From Rickettsiales bacterium (GTDB lineage Bacteria; Pseudomonadota; Alphaproteobacteria; Rickettsiales; SXRF01), in the NCBI GenBank assembly GCA_041396965.1, contig JAWKXN010000001.1, positions 1,922,001 through 1,986,000 of the forward strand: a stretch of DNA of 64,000 nt. The letters run 5' to 3'. Position 1 is the stretch's first letter. Every line of letters starts with the position of its first letter. The notes beneath the pieces were generated by a model. The model was given only the letters and a program-made list of their open reading frames with translations, searched no databases and was not told the origin of the DNA. Below, one piece after another: positions 17,369 through 26,942 of this stretch. Made by a program: the position numbers and the translations under genes.

Positions 17369-19198
17369 TCACTCCACAGTAACCGATTTCGCTAGATTTC
17401 TTGGCATATCAACATCTGTGCCTTTAGCGAGCGCCACATGATAAGCTATAAGCTGAATAGGTATGGCGTAAAGAATAGGAGTAGCGAAAGGATCAGCTTG
17501 TGGCATTTCAATAGCGGTCTGAACAATAGAGCCAAGCTTATCTATACCTTTCTTGTCAGAAAGCAGGATAATTTTTCCGCCACGTGCCGCCACCTCATTG
17601 ATATTTCCTGCTGTTTTCTCAAAAAGCTCATCCGAAGGAGCAATAGCGATAATTGGTGTTTTATCATCAATAAGAGCTATAGGACCATGTTTTAACTCAC
17701 CAGCTGCCGTCGCTTCCGCCGGAAGATAAGTAATTTCTTTAAGCTTTAACGCTCCTTCAAGCGCTAGTGGATATGACAAACCACGTCCTATATATACCAC
17801 ATTGCTTACATTAGTTAGTTGCTGACACAAAGCGCGAATAGCATCATCATGGGTTAATACAGCTTGCATTCTTGAAGATATTTCAGATAGTGACACGGAA
17901 AGATTTGACTCTTCTAAATGAGAAATATTACCCTTACTTACACCAAGCGCCAAAGTAAAACAAGCAAGTGCCATAAGCTGAGCGGTGAAAGCTTTGGTAG
18001 AAGCGACGCCTATCTCAGGTCCGGCGTGTAACTCAAGAACAGCGTCCGCCTCACGCGCCATAGTACTAGTTCCAACATTTACGAACGCCAGAGCATACTG
18101 ACCATGTTCCTTAGCGTAACGCATAGCGGCTAGCGTATCAGCGGTCTCTCCTGACTGAGATATAACTATCGTAAGACCACCTTTTTTCAGCACAGGGCGG
18201 CGATAACGAAACTCAGACGCTATATCAACCGAAACCGGTACTTTCGCCATCTGCTCCAACCAATATTCGGCGACCATTCCCGAATAATAAGAAGTTCCAC
18301 ACGCCACAATATTAATTTCTTCTATATCCTTTAGGTCAAAAGAAAAATCCGGCAAGCATATATGACCATCAACCGGATGATAATAACCTTTAAGAGCCGT
18401 ACCCACCACAGAAGGCTGCTCATAAATTTCCTTAAGCATGTAATGTTCATGATGCTCCTTAGCTATCAATACATCCTCAGTAGCGACCTCTTTCTTCTCA
18501 CGGACAACAATATTTCCACTCCTATCAAATATTTCCACGCTATTTGTTGTAAGCATAGCTATGTCACCTTCTTCCAGATAGGTGATAGTGCGTGTAAAAG
18601 GAGCCAGCGCCAAAGCGTCAGAAGCTAGATACATTTCATTATCACCATAACCAATCGCCAAAGGAGAGCCTTGACGAGCACCAAATAACACATCCTCGTG
18701 ACCAGAAAAAATAACTCCTATAGCAAAAGCTCCTTCCAAACGTTCAACCGTCTTCTGAATAGCTTCTTTCGGAGATAATCCTTCCCTAATATATTTCTGC
18801 AATAAATTGGGAATTACCTCTGTGTCAGTCTCCGTTACAAATACCGATCCTTCCGCCGTCAACTCACGACGTAATTCCAGAAAATTCTCGATAATCCCAT
18901 TATGCACTACAGCGATATTTTCTGATATATGTGGGTGAGCGTTAATTATGGTAGGCGCGCCATGTGTCGCCCAACGTGTATGACCAATCGCCGTGCGGCC
19001 AACAAGTTTTTCGCTAGTAACAGCTTTTTCCAACTCAACCAGCTTGCCTTTGGCGCGTACACGATATATTGGAGTATTAGCTTCATTTACCGCTGCTATT
19101 CCCGCTGAATCGTACCCTCTATATTCTAAACGCTTTAATCCTTCCAATACCGGACTCACCACATCGTTCTGACTTATTATACCAATAATTCCACACAT
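17369..19198 (-). CDS. glmS: Glutamine-fructose-6-phosphate aminotransferase (isomerizing)
   Basis: A 609-residue cytoplasmic enzyme making glucosamine-6-phosphate, the entry to UDP-GlcNAc. It begins MCGIIGI with the N-terminal nucleophile Cys2, has GHTRWATHG in the glutaminase half (1-240), two SIS domains (about 290-590) with SQSGETADT, and the canonical C-terminus LAKSVTVE. It is the first gene of a leftward operon with the polysaccharide synthase, deacetylase and barrel, so its expression is tied to exopolymer demand as well as to peptidoglycan. The C-terminus is complete. Confidence 0.98.
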   Translation of the reverse strand: MCGIIGIISQNDVVSPVLEGLKRLEYRGYDSAGIAAVNEANTPIYRVRAKGKLVELEKAVTSEKLVGRTAIGHTRWATHGAPTIINAHPHISENIAVVHNGIIENFLELRRELTAEGSVFVTETDTEVIPNLLQKYIREGLSPKEAIQKTVERLEGAFAIGVIFSGHEDVLFGARQGSPLAIGYGDNEMYLASDALALAPFTRTITYLEEGDIAMLTTNSVEIFDRSGNIVVREKKEVATEDVLIAKEHHEHYMLKEIYEQPSVVGTALKGYYHPVDGHICLPDFSFDLKDIEEINIVACGTSYYSGMVAEYWLEQMAKVPVSVDIASEFRYRRPVLKKGGLTIVISQSGETADTLAAMRYAKEHGQYALAFVNVGTSTMAREADAVLELHAGPEIGVASTKAFTAQLMALACFTLALGVSKGNISHLEESNLSVSLSEISSRMQAVLTHDDAIRALCQQLTNVSNVVYIGRGLSYPLALEGALKLKEITYLPAEATAAGELKHGPIALIDDKTPIIAIAPSDELFEKTAGNINEVAARGGKIILLSDKKGIDKLGSIVQTAIEMPQADPFATPILYAIPIQLIAYHVALAKGTDVDMPRNLAKSVTVE

Positions 19199-19415
19199 AA
19201 ATTTTTATCTTTCTCTACAGAATGGCTTGATTAATATAATAATTAATAAAGGAAAAATATTATAGTAAAAAAATACTATAGTCATTTAAGTTAACTTTAC
19301 TAGAAATAACTATAATCAAGTCACAAATCTTGCATTTATTAGAATTATAAACTATCCGTATATGGCATTCACCTTGTTAGTAACAATCGCTCACATAAAA
19401 TAAATTCACCTACTC

Positions 19416-21152
19416 ATGAAAAAACTACTTCCATTATTAATTATCACAGCTTTATTACCTAACAACAGCTTAGCGGCGGAAATGCCTCTTACCACACAAA
19501 AATATGGAATGCGAGCATATGTATCATCTCCTATAAACTGCCGCTCCACGATGGACGTAAATATTAAAGCAACGAACTCAAACGTTTTTACCGGCAGCAA
19601 AATTAACCTACAAAAAACTCTAGGTCTTGTTCGCACAGCGCTTAATTTTGAGTGTAACGGTCTGGTGTCAACTATTAAACTAAACGGGATTGTTGGTAAC
19701 AGATCTGTTTATCAGGGAACAGCCAACTCTTCAAATAACTGGGTGTTAAAAGATATAAACGTCAACTCCAATAGAGCGCATAATAGAAATGACAATAGCA
19801 CAAGGAACCGGCGCTCCATTTTCGCAAGATCATCCTCTACTAAAGAACCCTCTACCCAAAAACCTGTAATAGAACTAAACAAATGTGATAAACTGGCCGC
19901 GCACCCTAATGATAAACAAAAAAACAAATACGCTTATGGTGTTGGTGATAACTATGTCAAAATAGAAGAAGCAATAGATGCCTGCATTGAGTCTTTATCA
20001 ACAGAAAAGGATAATCCAAATTATAATTTCCAGCTTGGTAGGGTTCTATTCTTGTCTCAAATGTACGATGAGGCGATAGAGTATTTCACAAACGCTAATA
20101 ATATCACCCCTTATCCGGCGGCGATATATTATCTAGCGATGATAAAACTACAAAAAGAACAAGCCAGTATTGACGACGTACTTCCCGAATTAAACAACAT
20201 AGCAGCGAAATTTGCGCCAGCAGCTAGCTTTGTCGCTGAATATCAAGAGAAAATAGCCGCTGAGAAATCAGCTGCGGCATTAAGCGAGATGAACAAGAAT
20301 TTCATTTATATAGACAAGGATATAGCAGGAAATAACTATAATTATCCAGGCATATTTAATAATTTTGTATCTAGCAGGCTGTTAGAAGGTCCCGATTACT
20401 CTATCATGGCGGTCACCGCTGAGATGATAATGGGCGAAATACAGGGTTGGTGTCCAGGCTTAGTTAAAAAATCCGATGTTCGGCGTATAGCTAAATATAT
20501 TGACTCCAGCCCCAACTCCGCCGCCTATAAAAAATACGCGCGCGCCAACTCTGTTGATTTTAGCAAGCAACCTCTTATGATGTTAATGAGTGGCGGCAGA
20601 GGGCAACAACTTAACGAAGCTGTAGCATCCGCTCACATTAATAATAAGGTAAGAAATAGCGATGACGTAAGCTTCAAAATATCATCAGATGTCACCAAAT
20701 TAATGAAAAGCTATGATTGCAGTGAGCGGGAAATTACCGCTTTAACCAATAATATCAATAATTACATAAAAACTGCTCCACCATATAATACAGTATCAGA
20801 GTCCTACTGGAATGCCTGTATGAAAAGTTCCCTTAAATATTCAACAAACAAAAGCCAGTTCTGCGGTTGTTTTCTTGATATGATGCGTGGAGGAGGTATC
20901 GGCACTATGCTAAGTAGTGGTGGAGAATTATTCAAAGGGTTCATGACCGGTGGCGCTTCATATGCTAAGAAACGCTATATTAACTATAAAATAGGACACG
21001 ACCTTATTAGAGATTTCTCTACAACAGCGAGTACCTTAATAAAAAAACACAGAAATTTACAAAAATGTACCAAACCCAAAGATGATTCTTTCAGACGCTT
21101 CATGAATGGTGAGACTGATTCATACGGTAGACCTATTAGGCGGAGATATTAA
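19416..21152 (+). CDS. Secreted TPR-containing protein, unknown function
   Basis: I do not recognise this 578-residue protein. A signal peptide ends near residue 21 (NSLAAEM). A Ser/Asn/Arg-rich linker (about 100-150) leads to TPR-like helices (about 170-270; YNFQLGRVLFLSQMYDEAIEYF is typical), then a helical region with six or more cysteines, including CGCFLDMMRGG. It probably works in the periplasm or outside the cell. It stands alone, divergent from glmS across a 217-bp AT-rich gap that includes a small TATAGTA/TACTATA hairpin near 19262. Confidence 0.75.
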   Translation: MKKLLPLLIITALLPNNSLAAEMPLTTQKYGMRAYVSSPINCRSTMDVNIKATNSNVFTGSKINLQKTLGLVRTALNFECNGLVSTIKLNGIVGNRSVYQGTANSSNNWVLKDINVNSNRAHNRNDNSTRNRRSIFARSSSTKEPSTQKPVIELNKCDKLAAHPNDKQKNKYAYGVGDNYVKIEEAIDACIESLSTEKDNPNYNFQLGRVLFLSQMYDEAIEYFTNANNITPYPAAIYYLAMIKLQKEQASIDDVLPELNNIAAKFAPAASFVAEYQEKIAAEKSAAALSEMNKNFIYIDKDIAGNNYNYPGIFNNFVSSRLLEGPDYSIMAVTAEMIMGEIQGWCPGLVKKSDVRRIAKYIDSSPNSAAYKKYARANSVDFSKQPLMMLMSGGRGQQLNEAVASAHINNKVRNSDDVSFKISSDVTKLMKSYDCSEREITALTNNINNYIKTAPPYNTVSESYWNACMKSSLKYSTNKSQFCGCFLDMMRGGGIGTMLSSGGELFKGFMTGGASYAKKRYINYKIGHDLIRDFSTTASTLIKKHRNLQKCTKPKDDSFRRFMNGETDSYGRPIRRRY

Positions 21153-21179
21153 TAAGGTTTCGTATTAGAAAAAAACTTA

Positions 21180-21494
21180 TTAAGCAATGATCTTGAATTC
21201 AAAACCAGCTATAGGTTTAACTATTTCCGCTATTTTTTTTATAAATTCTATATCTTCTGTGCTCGGACTAAACTTACATACCAAATCAATAATTACTCTT
21301 TTATTCATTGATTCCGGATATTTTTCCAATATTTCACCACTTTCTATAAATGAAATATAGCAATTCACTTTTTCTTGTAGCAAAAACAAATGTTGTTCAT
21401 CTCCCCAAGATAGATGGTCAGATATTGTAAGACGGACATTCTTTTGTTCATCTAAACCAATAAAATCTACTATACTTGTATCTTCTATAGACAT
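21180..21494 (-). CDS. DUF6572-like protein, candidate immunity protein
   Basis: A 104-residue soluble protein without a signal peptide. Its pattern (SIEDTSIVDFIG, LTISDHLSW, HLFLLQEKVNCYISFIESGEI) matches my memory of DUF6572, often found beside polymorphic toxins. It starts nine bases after the stop of a secreted protein with a nuclease-like C-terminus, the classic toxin then immunity order. Role as antitoxin/immunity is inference from family and position; I cannot run a search to confirm it. Confidence 0.65.
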   Translation of the reverse strand: MSIEDTSIVDFIGLDEQKNVRLTISDHLSWGDEQHLFLLQEKVNCYISFIESGEILEKYPESMNKRVIIDLVCKFSPSTEDIEFIKKIAEIVKPIAGFEFKIIA

Positions 21495-21503
21495 AATATC
21501 CTA

Positions 21504-22688
21504 TTAATCCTCAGAGTCTTTTGGACGAATAATATCAATTTTTGTTGGTGGAATTACAGTCCCACCTTCAAAACCTGGTTTACCTTTACCGACAATAACA
21601 GCACCGTTTTTTTCTATATCAGGAAATGCAAGTTTTTGATTTTTGGTTAGCGGTGCAGTTTCTGAGCTTTTGCATTCAGTGCATTTCACTTTCCCATCGC
21701 TATCTCTTCCTAGAAGATCAACCCTTGTCTTAACCCCATTTTTTGCTCTCATAGTGACCTGCTCAACAACTCCGGTCTGTTCTTTTGTCACTTGATTTTT
21801 AACCTTTTTTTCAAAATCTCTTGCTGTTTTTTTATTTTCTTCTAATTGTTGCACCCTCTTATCAGGAGGTGAGTTTCCTGAATTTTTACCGCTTTTACGC
21901 TCATTCTGTTTAAGCTTTTCCAGCTTTGCCTTAATGTCAGCACGCTTTTGATTGATAGTAACAGTACCGGAGGAAATAGCGGTCTGACTTTTTAAGTTAT
22001 TAAGCAACAACATACGGTTATGCTTAGCTTCTTTGTCTTTTGCCTCTTTATCTTTTTTCTGTTCTTGTAGTAGTTTTTTCTTTTTCTGATCCTGCAATTT
22101 TTTCAATTTATTTTTTAGATCCTGCTTTTTTTGTTTATCAAGCCTGTTCTGTTTTTGTTTACGCAACCTTTCATTAACAATGCGCTTTGCTATTTCATCT
22201 TTGTTTTTCTTAACCTGCTGCTTTCTAATTCTTTCCTGATCACGGCGTAACTTACGGTTCTGTTCTAAATTTTGCTTATTTTTCGTCTGTTGCTGTTTAA
22301 GATTTTGCTGCTGCCTTTGTATATTCTGATTCTGTCTTTGCAATTGCTGCTGAGATTGCTGTTGTTTTTGTAGCTGTTGCTGCTGATTTTTCTGCTGTTG
22401 CCGGCGTTGCTGATCTCGCATCTGCCGCTGGCGCATTTCCTGCTGGCGACGCTGTTGCTCTCGCATCTGTTGCTGACGCATTTCCTGCTGGCGACGCTGT
22501 TGCTCTCTCATCTGCTGCTGGCGCTGCATTTCTTGCTGACGACGCATCTGATCTTGCATCATTCTTTGTTGTTGCTGCTGCTGAATCAACCAAGAATTAT
22601 TATTATAACCTTGCGCTATACCATTACTTGCTACAAAAGTTATAAGTAAAATAAAAACCAAAAAACTGGTGAATAATCGCTTAATCAT
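21504..22688 (-). CDS. Secreted Gln/Arg/Lys-rich protein with PD-(D/E)xK-like C-terminal domain, candidate toxin
   Basis: A 394-residue protein. A signal peptide (about 1-25, ending near NGIAQG) is followed by a 250-residue low-complexity, highly basic coiled coil rich in Q, R and K, including a 15-residue repeat. The C-terminal about 100 residues are different: RVDLLG with Asp324, then TECKSS with Glu338 and Lys340, LTKNQKLAFPDI and GGTVIPPTKIDI. This D...ExK arrangement and the tail resemble restriction-like nuclease domains at the ends of polymorphic toxins. The next gene is a DUF6572-like immunity candidate. Secretion is clear from the signal; toxicity is inferred. A structural or DNA-binding surface protein is the alternative. 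Confidence 0.7.
   Translation of the reverse strand: MIKRLFTSFLVFILLITFVASNGIAQGYNNNSWLIQQQQQQRMMQDQMRRQQEMQRQQQMREQQRRQQEMRQQQMREQQRRQQEMRQRQMRDQQRRQQQKNQQQQLQKQQQSQQQLQRQNQNIQRQQQNLKQQQTKNKQNLEQNRKLRRDQERIRKQQVKKNKDEIAKRIVNERLRKQKQNRLDKQKKQDLKNKLKKLQDQKKKKLLQEQKKDKEAKDKEAKHNRMLLLNNLKSQTAISSGTVTINQKRADIKAKLEKLKQNERKSGKNSGNSPPDKRVQQLEENKKTARDFEKKVKNQVTKEQTGVVEQVTMRAKNGVKTRVDLLGRDSDGKVKCTECKSSETAPLTKNQKLAFPDIEKNGAVIVGKGKPGFEGGTVIPPTKIDIIRPKDSED
22400..22555. repeat. 45-bp tandem repeat within the Gln-rich gene
   Basis: A unit containing ctggcgacgctgttgctct recurs with a 45-base period (copies near 22443 and 22488, plus degenerate flanking copies), encoding Q-Q-M-R-E-Q-Q-R-R-Q-Q-E-M-R-type 15-residue repeats. 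The high identity between the inner copies suggests recent expansion and possible length variation. Confidence 0.8.
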
Positions 22689-23111
22689 GCTCTCAATTTA
22701 TACAATTTAATTAATACATATCAAACTTAAACTATATAGCTGAAAAAACAAGTATAGTCAGAAAATTTAGTAAAAAGCTTTATATAACAGGGAAATTGGC
22801 ACACAGGAGAGCGCAGCGTCTCCTTTGCCAAGAGGGTTCTGATTAGAAATTTTTTTCAAAATTTGTAATACAAAACACATCTTGCGATTCACGGGAACCA
22901 TACCCAAGTCAGCAATAACCAAAAGCGGGAGTAATTGGACGAACATAAATTCAGGTTGCAAATAATAAATTAACACCAGAAAGGAAAGTTCTTAGATCAA
23001 ATCGTGACTAGTACACTTTACAATTCGTCATCGCCACCCTCCACACCTTACGAACAGAAAGGCGTGGTGAAGTTATCATTTTTAGCAGATGTTTTTCTGA
23101 ATCAAGCTCTC
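22689..23111. other. 423-bp intergenic region
   Basis: Lies between the type I secretion adaptor and the Gln-rich gene. It holds a 6-bp-stem hairpin (aggaga at 22805-22810, tctcct at 22819-22824) without a T-run. A short open frame at 22767-22976 has no signal, ribosome site or recognisable motif, and I do not call it a gene. The base composition is less AT-rich than other gaps, so decayed sequence is possible. Confidence 0.4.
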
Positions 23112-24542
23112 TCATTCTTCCTTAAAGGCTTTATGGAGGCTATCGGTTATTGGTGCTAGGAGGTAAGAGAAGAAGGATCGGGAGCCAGTATTAATAAATA
23201 CTTCTACGGGCATACCGGGATAGAGTTTTACTTTGTCAGTAAGTTCTTGGAGGGTTTTTCCATCTACTTCAACACGGGCAGTGTAGTAAGATATGTTTTG
23301 CAAGCCTTGCTGTTCATTAAAAGCATCGGCGGAAAGTTGTGTGACCTTACCACCAAGCAGTGGCATACGACGGGATTTATAAGCTGAAAGCACGATGCGA
23401 GCATGCATTCCAACTTCTACCACATCAATATCGGTTGGTTTTATGTGAACTTCGGCAACCAGCTTGTCACTTTGCGGTACTATATCCATAATCGGCTCAC
23501 CAGCCATTATTACCCCACCAACAGTGTGTGATTTAAGACCAGTAACTATACCCTCTGATGGTGCAGTAACAATTGTGCGTTTTACCACATCAGTAGCGGC
23601 ACGTAGCTTTTCTTCAGTATCGTTTATTTTTAGCCGCACCTCTTGTAATTCTTTTGCTATATTAGTTGCGAAGTCATTTTTAAGATTGATAACTTCCATT
23701 TGGGTTTGAGTGATATTTTGTTTGGCTTTGGCGATTTCTGCTGTGTATTGTCCAGCATTTCCCTTAAGCTCCTCTGCCTTACGTTGTAACTCAAGCAAAC
23801 GTGATTTAGGGGCTAACCCTTTTTTTTGCAACTTCTCAACAGATTCTATTTCCTCATCTATAAGTTTTAACTGTCCACGCGCGCTTGCAAGCTGTGAGGT
23901 AAGTCCAATAATTTCTTCTTTGATACTATCAATACGCTGGTTTAATGAATCTATCTTGCCTTTTTGGGTTTCATATTGATTGGTAAATAAATCATGCTGT
24001 GATTTTATGGTTTTACTTAATTCAGGATGATTTTTGGCAGCATTGCCTAGCTCTTCGGGAAAAACCAGTTTCTCATCTCCGTCTTGCAACGTTTGCAGGC
24101 GAGACTCGGAGGCACGCGCCGCCCATAACTCATTTTGGATTATTCTATGGTTAGCTTTAGGCGCAACATCGCTTATCTCAAGCAGTGGCTGACCTTCTTT
24201 AACTAATTGCCCCTCCTTAACTAATATATTTTTTACAATGCCACCTTCTAAATGTTGAACAGTTTTTCTTTTTGAGATAACCGCTACATTGCCACTGGCT
24301 ATTGCCGCACTTTCTATTGGAACTAGTATTCCAAAAACTATAATGATAATAAAAATAGAGAGGATAACTATCGCGCTTACCCTTAGCGGAGCGTAGCTAC
24401 TAGCAATTGCTGGGTTATCACCTTTATAATTTTTATTAGTGATTATCTTTATAAAGCCATCAATAGACGCAAGAAGAGAGGCGATACGTGGATGTTTCTC
24501 TAGATTTTCAGCCTTATCTTTTATTAAGCTTACTATCCTCAT
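23112..24542 (-). CDS. Type I secretion membrane fusion protein (HlyD/PrtE family)
   Basis: Periplasmic adaptor of 476 residues. A cytoplasmic N-terminus and one membrane helix (about 55-80, VSAIVILSIFIIIIVFGILV) precede the lipoyl half, long coiled-coil helices (about 150-320), the second lipoyl half and the C-terminal beta-barrel. Length and layout fit HlyD/PrtE adaptors of type I secretion. Its start overlaps the ABC transporter stop by four bases (ATGA), so the two are co-translated. With a TolC-type channel it would carry substrate straight to the outside. Likely cargo is the RTX protein at 29871-31946. Confidence 0.93.
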   Translation of the reverse strand: MRIVSLIKDKAENLEKHPRIASLLASIDGFIKIITNKNYKGDNPAIASSYAPLRVSAIVILSIFIIIIVFGILVPIESAAIASGNVAVISKRKTVQHLEGGIVKNILVKEGQLVKEGQPLLEISDVAPKANHRIIQNELWAARASESRLQTLQDGDEKLVFPEELGNAAKNHPELSKTIKSQHDLFTNQYETQKGKIDSLNQRIDSIKEEIIGLTSQLASARGQLKLIDEEIESVEKLQKKGLAPKSRLLELQRKAEELKGNAGQYTAEIAKAKQNITQTQMEVINLKNDFATNIAKELQEVRLKINDTEEKLRAATDVVKRTIVTAPSEGIVTGLKSHTVGGVIMAGEPIMDIVPQSDKLVAEVHIKPTDIDVVEVGMHARIVLSAYKSRRMPLLGGKVTQLSADAFNEQQGLQNISYYTARVEVDGKTLQELTDKVKLYPGMPVEVFINTGSRSFFSYLLAPITDSLHKAFKEE

Positions 24543-26242
24543 GCTTCTACCTTATCACTTGCCATTTGAGGCTTATGTTTACTCGCATAAGCTGCTATAA
24601 CATCACAGGCAGCACCAAACGCCGCCACTTTGCCATCACGTAAAACTAGAAGCTTATCAACGTGCGAGAGCAAAGCATTACGGTGGGTTATAAGCAGAGT
24701 AGTTATTTTACGTTCCTTCGCAAATTTTAAGGCACTGGTGAGGGCTGTTATTCCTGCCTCATCAAGATTAGCATCTGGTTCATCAAGCGTTAGTAAGCAC
24801 GGATTGCCATAAAATGCTCTTGCTAGACCAACACGCTGCCTCTGACCAGCCGAAAGCATTGCGCCACCATTTCCGATCTGGGTGTCATAACCATTCTGCA
24901 AACGTAAAATAAGTTCATGGGCATTTGCTAGCTGTGCGGAACCAACAACATCTTCCGGTAAAAAATTTTCATTAAAGCGAGCGATATTTTCTTTTACACT
25001 ACCAGCAAATAACTCAACATCTTGTGGCAGATAACCAACGGACTTTCCAAATTGCTCTCTTGGCAGAGTTCTTATATCAGCTCCGTCAAAGCGGATTACT
25101 CCTTCACTTTGCTCATATATACCCATAAGCAGGCGGGCAAGTGTTGATTTACCGGATCCGCTCGCGCCAATGATGGCAAGACTTTCTCCAGCATCCAGTG
25201 AAAAACTTATATTTTTAAGAATCGCTTCTTCTCTATTTTCTACTAAGTAAGATAAATTCTCAACAGCTAGCGTACCTTCTGGTTTAGGAAGTTCCATATT
25301 CTCATCATTTTTTCCTTCCTCAGAAAATACTATCTTAAGGCGTTTATAAGCTGCTCTTACATCAGTAAATGAACGCCAACTGGCAATCGCCGCCTCAAAC
25401 GGTGCTAGTGCGCGACTAGCTAAAATAGAAGCGGCAATAATCGCCCCAACCGTAACATGACCATAAATAGCAAGCCATGCTGACACGCAAGTTACCATTA
25501 CCTGTAACGCTAGCCTGATAAACTTTGTTCCGCCCTGTATAACAGAGGAACGGCTTCCCGCTTGCATTTGAAGCTGCGATATATTTTTCTGCAATTTACG
25601 CCAGCGTGATGATAAAGCTGCTTCCATCGCCATCGCTTTTGTAACTTCAGCATTACGGGTAGCAAGTTCTAACTCCTGCATTGCCATTACTTGCCTAGCC
25701 CCTGCCTCACCAGCAGGGCGGCGCATAGCTGCTTCATTTAGCCAGCCAAGTATAAGTAAAATAATAACACCAGCAACTACCAAACTGCCTAAAATAGGGT
25801 GTACGATAAATAAAGCGATTATATAAAGAACTGACCATGGTGTATCAACCATAGTAACCAAGCCTTGCCCACCAATGAACTGCTTGATTAATGAAGCGTC
25901 ACGTAAATGTTGCGCGCCACTGCCACCTGACTTCCCCTGCACCAACACTAAAGGTAGTACAAACTCACTGATGGCCTCATGTAGCCAGTCGGCAACTCTT
26001 TGTAAAGTTACACTACGAAGAGTTTGTAAAAGCCCAGCTGCCGCGAACATGGCAAGCATTATCAGGGTAAGCCATAGCAAAGTCTCAACACTGCCTGTAC
26101 TCATCACCCTATCTAAAACCTGCAACGAATATATTGAGATAGGTAGTATAAGCAGGTTAATAAAAAAGCTACTTATCCCAACTGATAACCATACGGGTCT
26201 TAGTGAACGTAATATCTTATCTAGGCGGGTAAATTTAGACAT
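24539..26242 (-). CDS. Type I secretion ABC transporter (PrtD/HlyB-like, no C39 domain)
   Basis: Fused permease-ATPase of 567 residues. Membrane helices occupy about 20-280; the ATPase follows with Walker A GASGSGKS (359-366), signature LSAGQRQRVGLAR, Walker B LTLDEPDANLD and an H-loop. There is no N-terminal peptidase or C39-like domain, as in PrtD/AprD exporters of RTX proteins with C-terminal uncleaved signals. Operon with the adaptor. The promoter lies in the 320-bp region shared with the XRE regulator gene. Confidence 0.95.
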   Translation of the reverse strand: MSKFTRLDKILRSLRPVWLSVGISSFFINLLILPISIYSLQVLDRVMSTGSVETLLWLTLIMLAMFAAAGLLQTLRSVTLQRVADWLHEAISEFVLPLVLVQGKSGGSGAQHLRDASLIKQFIGGQGLVTMVDTPWSVLYIIALFIVHPILGSLVVAGVIILLILGWLNEAAMRRPAGEAGARQVMAMQELELATRNAEVTKAMAMEAALSSRWRKLQKNISQLQMQAGSRSSVIQGGTKFIRLALQVMVTCVSAWLAIYGHVTVGAIIAASILASRALAPFEAAIASWRSFTDVRAAYKRLKIVFSEEGKNDENMELPKPEGTLAVENLSYLVENREEAILKNISFSLDAGESLAIIGASGSGKSTLARLLMGIYEQSEGVIRFDGADIRTLPREQFGKSVGYLPQDVELFAGSVKENIARFNENFLPEDVVGSAQLANAHELILRLQNGYDTQIGNGGAMLSAGQRQRVGLARAFYGNPCLLTLDEPDANLDEAGITALTSALKFAKERKITTLLITHRNALLSHVDKLLVLRDGKVAAFGAACDVIAAYASKHKPQMASDKVEA

Positions 26243-26563
26243 TCTTACAGCTAATTATAATTGCATTAATTAATATTTATTAGCTATTTATAGAATATTA
26301 TTAACTTATGTAAAGTAAAAGGTTAAGAGATGATACAAAATCATATTTTGATCCATTCATACGAATTGTACATATTTATTATATTTCAGCAAACCATATT
26401 ATTAGTATCCAACTGTTTTTTAATAATAATTACTCAATACTTACTGTAAAATATCAATAATAAGTTATAACATGGAAAAATAGTGCAAAATGTAATTTAT
26501 TAGGATAGGATGATCATAATTATATATTATATGTAACAATAATTTTTTATTAGGCGGTGACGA
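26243..26563. other. 321-bp divergent regulatory region
   Basis: Very AT-rich region between the secretion operon (leftward) and the XRE regulator (rightward). It contains no gene. A dyad at 26332-26353 (GAT-a-CAAAAT, spacer cat, ATTTTG-ATC) is the best operator candidate, about 90 bases before the transporter start. Confidence 0.45.
26332..26353. promoter_or_regulatory. Dyad, candidate operator for the secretion operon
   Basis: CAAAAT at 26336-26341 and ATTTTG at 26345-26350 are a perfect pair, extended by GAT and ATC on the outside with one bulged base. Position upstream of the transporter gene fits a repressor or activator site, perhaps for the neighbouring XRE or LuxR protein. No footprint is known. 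Confidence 0.3.
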
Positions 26564-26938
26564 TTGACAGATAGTAACATAAATATTCTAATAGGCAGAA
26601 ATTTGCGTCTGAGGCGAATAGAGCTTGGATTAAGTCAAGAGGCTGTCGCAAGAGAGATCGGTATTAGCTTTCAGCAGGTACAAAAATATGAAAAAGGATC
26701 TAACGTTATAAACATAAACAGATTGATGGACTTTGCTGAAGTCTTACGGACGGACATAGACTATATTCTGAAGCAGAGTAAAACAGGGAAGTCTGACAAA
26801 CATAATGATAGCTATGATAATCCAAATATAACCTCTGAACGTGAGATTCTAGAAATGATAAAAGTATTCAAGCAGATTAAAAGTCATGAGATACGCAAAA
26901 AAATAGTAGATCTAGCACGCACAGTAGTAGAAAAATGA
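26564..26938 (+). CDS. XRE-family helix-turn-helix regulator
   Basis: A 124-residue cytoplasmic DNA-binding protein. The Cro/C1-type helix-turn-helix fills about 8-66 (IGRNLRLRRIELGLSQEAVAREIG, then FQQVQKYEKG), followed by a charged helical tail that may dimerise. The start is TTG at 26564 with a purine-rich aggcgg site about eight bases upstream; no in-frame ATG precedes it. It is divergent from the type I secretion operon and convergent with the luxI operon, so a role in controlling the island is likely but not shown. Similar stand-alone regulators are common in alphaproteobacteria. Confidence 0.88.
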   Translation: MTDSNINILIGRNLRLRRIELGLSQEAVAREIGISFQQVQKYEKGSNVININRLMDFAEVLRTDIDYILKQSKTGKSDKHNDSYDNPNITSEREILEMIKVFKQIKSHEIRKKIVDLARTVVEK

Positions 26939-26942
26939 CTTA

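Noticed and set aside
22297..22649. Long Ala/Thr-rich and Leu/His-rich reading frames overlapping the Gln-rich gene
   Set aside because: They are other-frame images of the repetitive CAG/CGC-like codons; no start signals and odd composition.
22805..22824. Hairpin considered as a Rho-independent terminator
   Set aside because: The stem is only six base pairs and no T-run follows on either strand.
22767..22976. 69-codon frame on the minus strand
   Set aside because: No ribosome site, no family pattern; lies in a gap with decayed-looking sequence.
23112..26242. Bacteriocin exporter with C39 peptidase
   Set aside because: The transporter has no N-terminal C39 or C39-like domain and no double-glycine leader peptide was found nearby.
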